From positions 1 through 33,665 of the forward strand of contig JAHELT010000040.1 of the NCBI GenBank assembly GCA_024644045.1: 33,665 nt of DNA. The letters run 5' to 3'. Shown here one piece after another: positions 32,612 to 33,665 of the stretch. The notes under the pieces are model-generated. The model searched no databases and was not told the DNA's origin. It saw only the letters and a program-made list of their open reading frames with translations. The DNA comes from Chromatiales bacterium. Its GTDB lineage: Bacteria > Pseudomonadota > Gammaproteobacteria > JAHELT01. Every line of letters begins with the position of its first letter. The stretch's first letter is position 1. Made by a program: the position numbers and the translations under genes.

Positions 32612-33462
32612 GCACGTTTCCGGTAGGCGGCGCTGACCGCGGCGAACGCGACCAGCAGCAGCGTGGCGATCATGGTCACCGCGACCACCGCGGCGCGCGG
32701 CCACTGCTGGCCGGACTTGGTGGTGTCGATGATCAGAATGCTGAGCGTCGGCGGTTTGGAGCCGCCCAGATAGTAGGGGCTGACGAAGTCGCCGAACGAC
32801 AGAATGAAACAGAAAACCGCGCCGATAATGAGCCCGACCTTGGCCAGCGGAACGATCACCGTGAACACCGTACGCAGGCGGCCGCAGCCGAGGTTGTGCG
32901 CGGCTTCGATCAGGTTGCGATCGATGCTGGCCAGCGACAGGGTCTGCAGAATGACCACCAGCGGCAGGGTGAGTGTCAGGTAGCCGATGACGGTGCCGAG
33001 CTTGGTGTTGAGCAGCGCATAAGGACCGGCGCCGATAACGGCGAGCGCCGCGTTGATGACACCGTTCTCGGCCAGCAGCACCTGCCAGGCGTAGATGCGC
33101 ACCAGGTAGCTGGTGAAAAACGGGATGATCAGAAAGAAGATCGCCCAGCGCCGAGCGGTCTCGGAGAGCTTGAAAGACAGCGCGTACGCGCAGGGGAAAG
33201 CGAGACAGCTGGTGACCACGGTGGCCAGCAGCGCCATGCCGAACGTGAAGTAGTAAGCGTCCCAGAAATAACCCTTGGCGAACATCTTTACCCAGTTGAC
33301 CGTGTCGAAACCGGGCACCATGCGGTAGTTGCGGACCAGCCAGAAGCTGAGGTAAACGAGGAACAGCAGCGGGACGACGAAAAACAGGAACTGCCACACC
33401 AGCATCGGCAGGCGCCAGGTGGCGGCAAACCAGTTTATCCGCACGCGCGGGTCAGCCGCCAC
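32608..33462 (-). CDS. ABC transporter permease (PotB-like)
   Basis: This 284-residue protein has six membrane segments, among them VWQFLFFVVPLLFLVYLSFW near the start. The coupling loop reads IEAAHNLGCGRLRTVFTVIVP (about 186-206; Glu-Ala-Ala and Gly conserved). LSFGDFVSPYYLGGSK near the end is characteristic of PotB-type permeases. It forms the channel with the second permease and takes substrate from the binding protein encoded just upstream, 85 bases away, whose end is at the window edge. Confidence 0.92.
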   Translation of the reverse strand: MAADPRVRINWFAATWRLPMLVWQFLFFVVPLLFLVYLSFWLVRNYRMVPGFDTVNWVKMFAKGYFWDAYYFTFGMALLATVVTSCLAFPCAYALSFKLSETARRWAIFFLIIPFFTSYLVRIYAWQVLLAENGVINAALAVIGAGPYALLNTKLGTVIGYLTLTLPLVVILQTLSLASIDRNLIEAAHNLGCGRLRTVFTVIVPLAKVGLIIGAVFCFILSFGDFVSPYYLGGSKPPTLSILIIDTTKSGQQWPRAAVVAVTMIATLLLVAFAAVSAAYRKRA

Positions 33463-33547
33463 GCGGGCTCACTGCGCGCGCCGACACTGCGCCAGGCATC
33501 CCCGGCAGGGGAGCGGACCGGTGTTCCACCCGCCGCGCTGGGCCCGA

Positions 33548-33665
33548 TCAGGCGTTTTTGTACTCCGACCAGAACTCGTTCCACTCTTCGAGACTTTGCC
33601 GCCGCGGCGTGTCGCGATAGTGAATCCGCCCCTGGTTGATCAGCGTGATCGGGTTGTTGGGCGCG
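33548..33665 (-). CDS. ABC transporter substrate-binding protein (3' end only)
   Basis: Only the last 39 codons lie in the window, ending with TGA at 33548-33550. The residues read from APNNPITLINQGRIHYRD to EEWNEFWSEYKNA, the usual C-terminal lobe end of PotD-like periplasmic binding proteins. It is the first gene of the transporter set on this strand; the rest lies beyond the right edge. Its full sequence would help decide whether the ligand is a pyrimidine or a polyamine. Confidence 0.75.
   Translation of the reverse strand, partial: APNNPITLINQGRIHYRDTPRRQSLEEWNEFWSEYKNA

Overview
The window is GC-rich, densely coded DNA with no rRNA, tRNA, CRISPR array or insertion sequence that I can see. 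The gene content (outer-membrane FecR/TPR/barrel protein, exosortase with EpsI domain, DUF1127 protein, paired acyl-CoA dehydrogenases, RimK, Upp) points to a free-living, probably aquatic or soil, Gammaproteobacterium. This placement is inferred from gene families, not from a marker gene.

Layout. Positions 1-2655 hold a membrane-protein end, an exported STN-domain protein and an MFS transporter. Positions 2657-3765 hold a WYL/YafY-type regulator divergent from a DUF1127 gene, with two matching inverted repeats between them and a strong terminator after the second gene. Positions 3802-5655 hold an exosortase-EpsI fusion convergent with a 76-residue Gly-rich protein that has a signal peptide and a C-terminal anchor-like tail. 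Positions 5877-12128 hold a glutamine amidotransferase-like gene divergent from a five-gene run: hydroxyacid-oxoacid transhydrogenase, ornithine cyclodeaminase family, methyltransferase, M24 peptidase family, phytanoyl-CoA dioxygenase family. Positions 12246-18170 (minus strand) hold a FecR-TPR-beta-barrel protein followed by two paralogous secreted proteins, each with ten conserved cysteines, a near-identical C-terminus and its own matching terminator hairpin. Positions 18349-21975 hold a two-subunit acyl-CoA dehydrogenase pair and a RimK-type ligase fused to an RCK_C (TrkA-C) domain. Positions 22001-24131 hold a broken GMC oxidoreductase, a DUF1330 protein, a VOC protein and a previously easy-to-miss 48-residue ORF. 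Positions 24145-27078 hold an acyl-CoA synthetase, a DUF4124 protein and an enoyl-CoA hydratase. Positions 27128-33665 (minus strand) hold a PotABCD-like ABC transporter followed by URC1, URC4 and uracil phosphoribosyltransferase, which together look like a pyrimidine uptake and URC-type uracil catabolism cluster.

The most interesting candidates for new biology are the FecR-TPR-barrel protein with its two ten-cysteine partner proteins (possible outer-membrane export or assembly system), the isolated exosortase with a tiny dedicated-looking substrate lacking a PEP motif, the transporter-linked URC cluster, and the RimK-RCK_C fusion. Functions of these groups are inference from architecture and gene order; none has been tested by search here.
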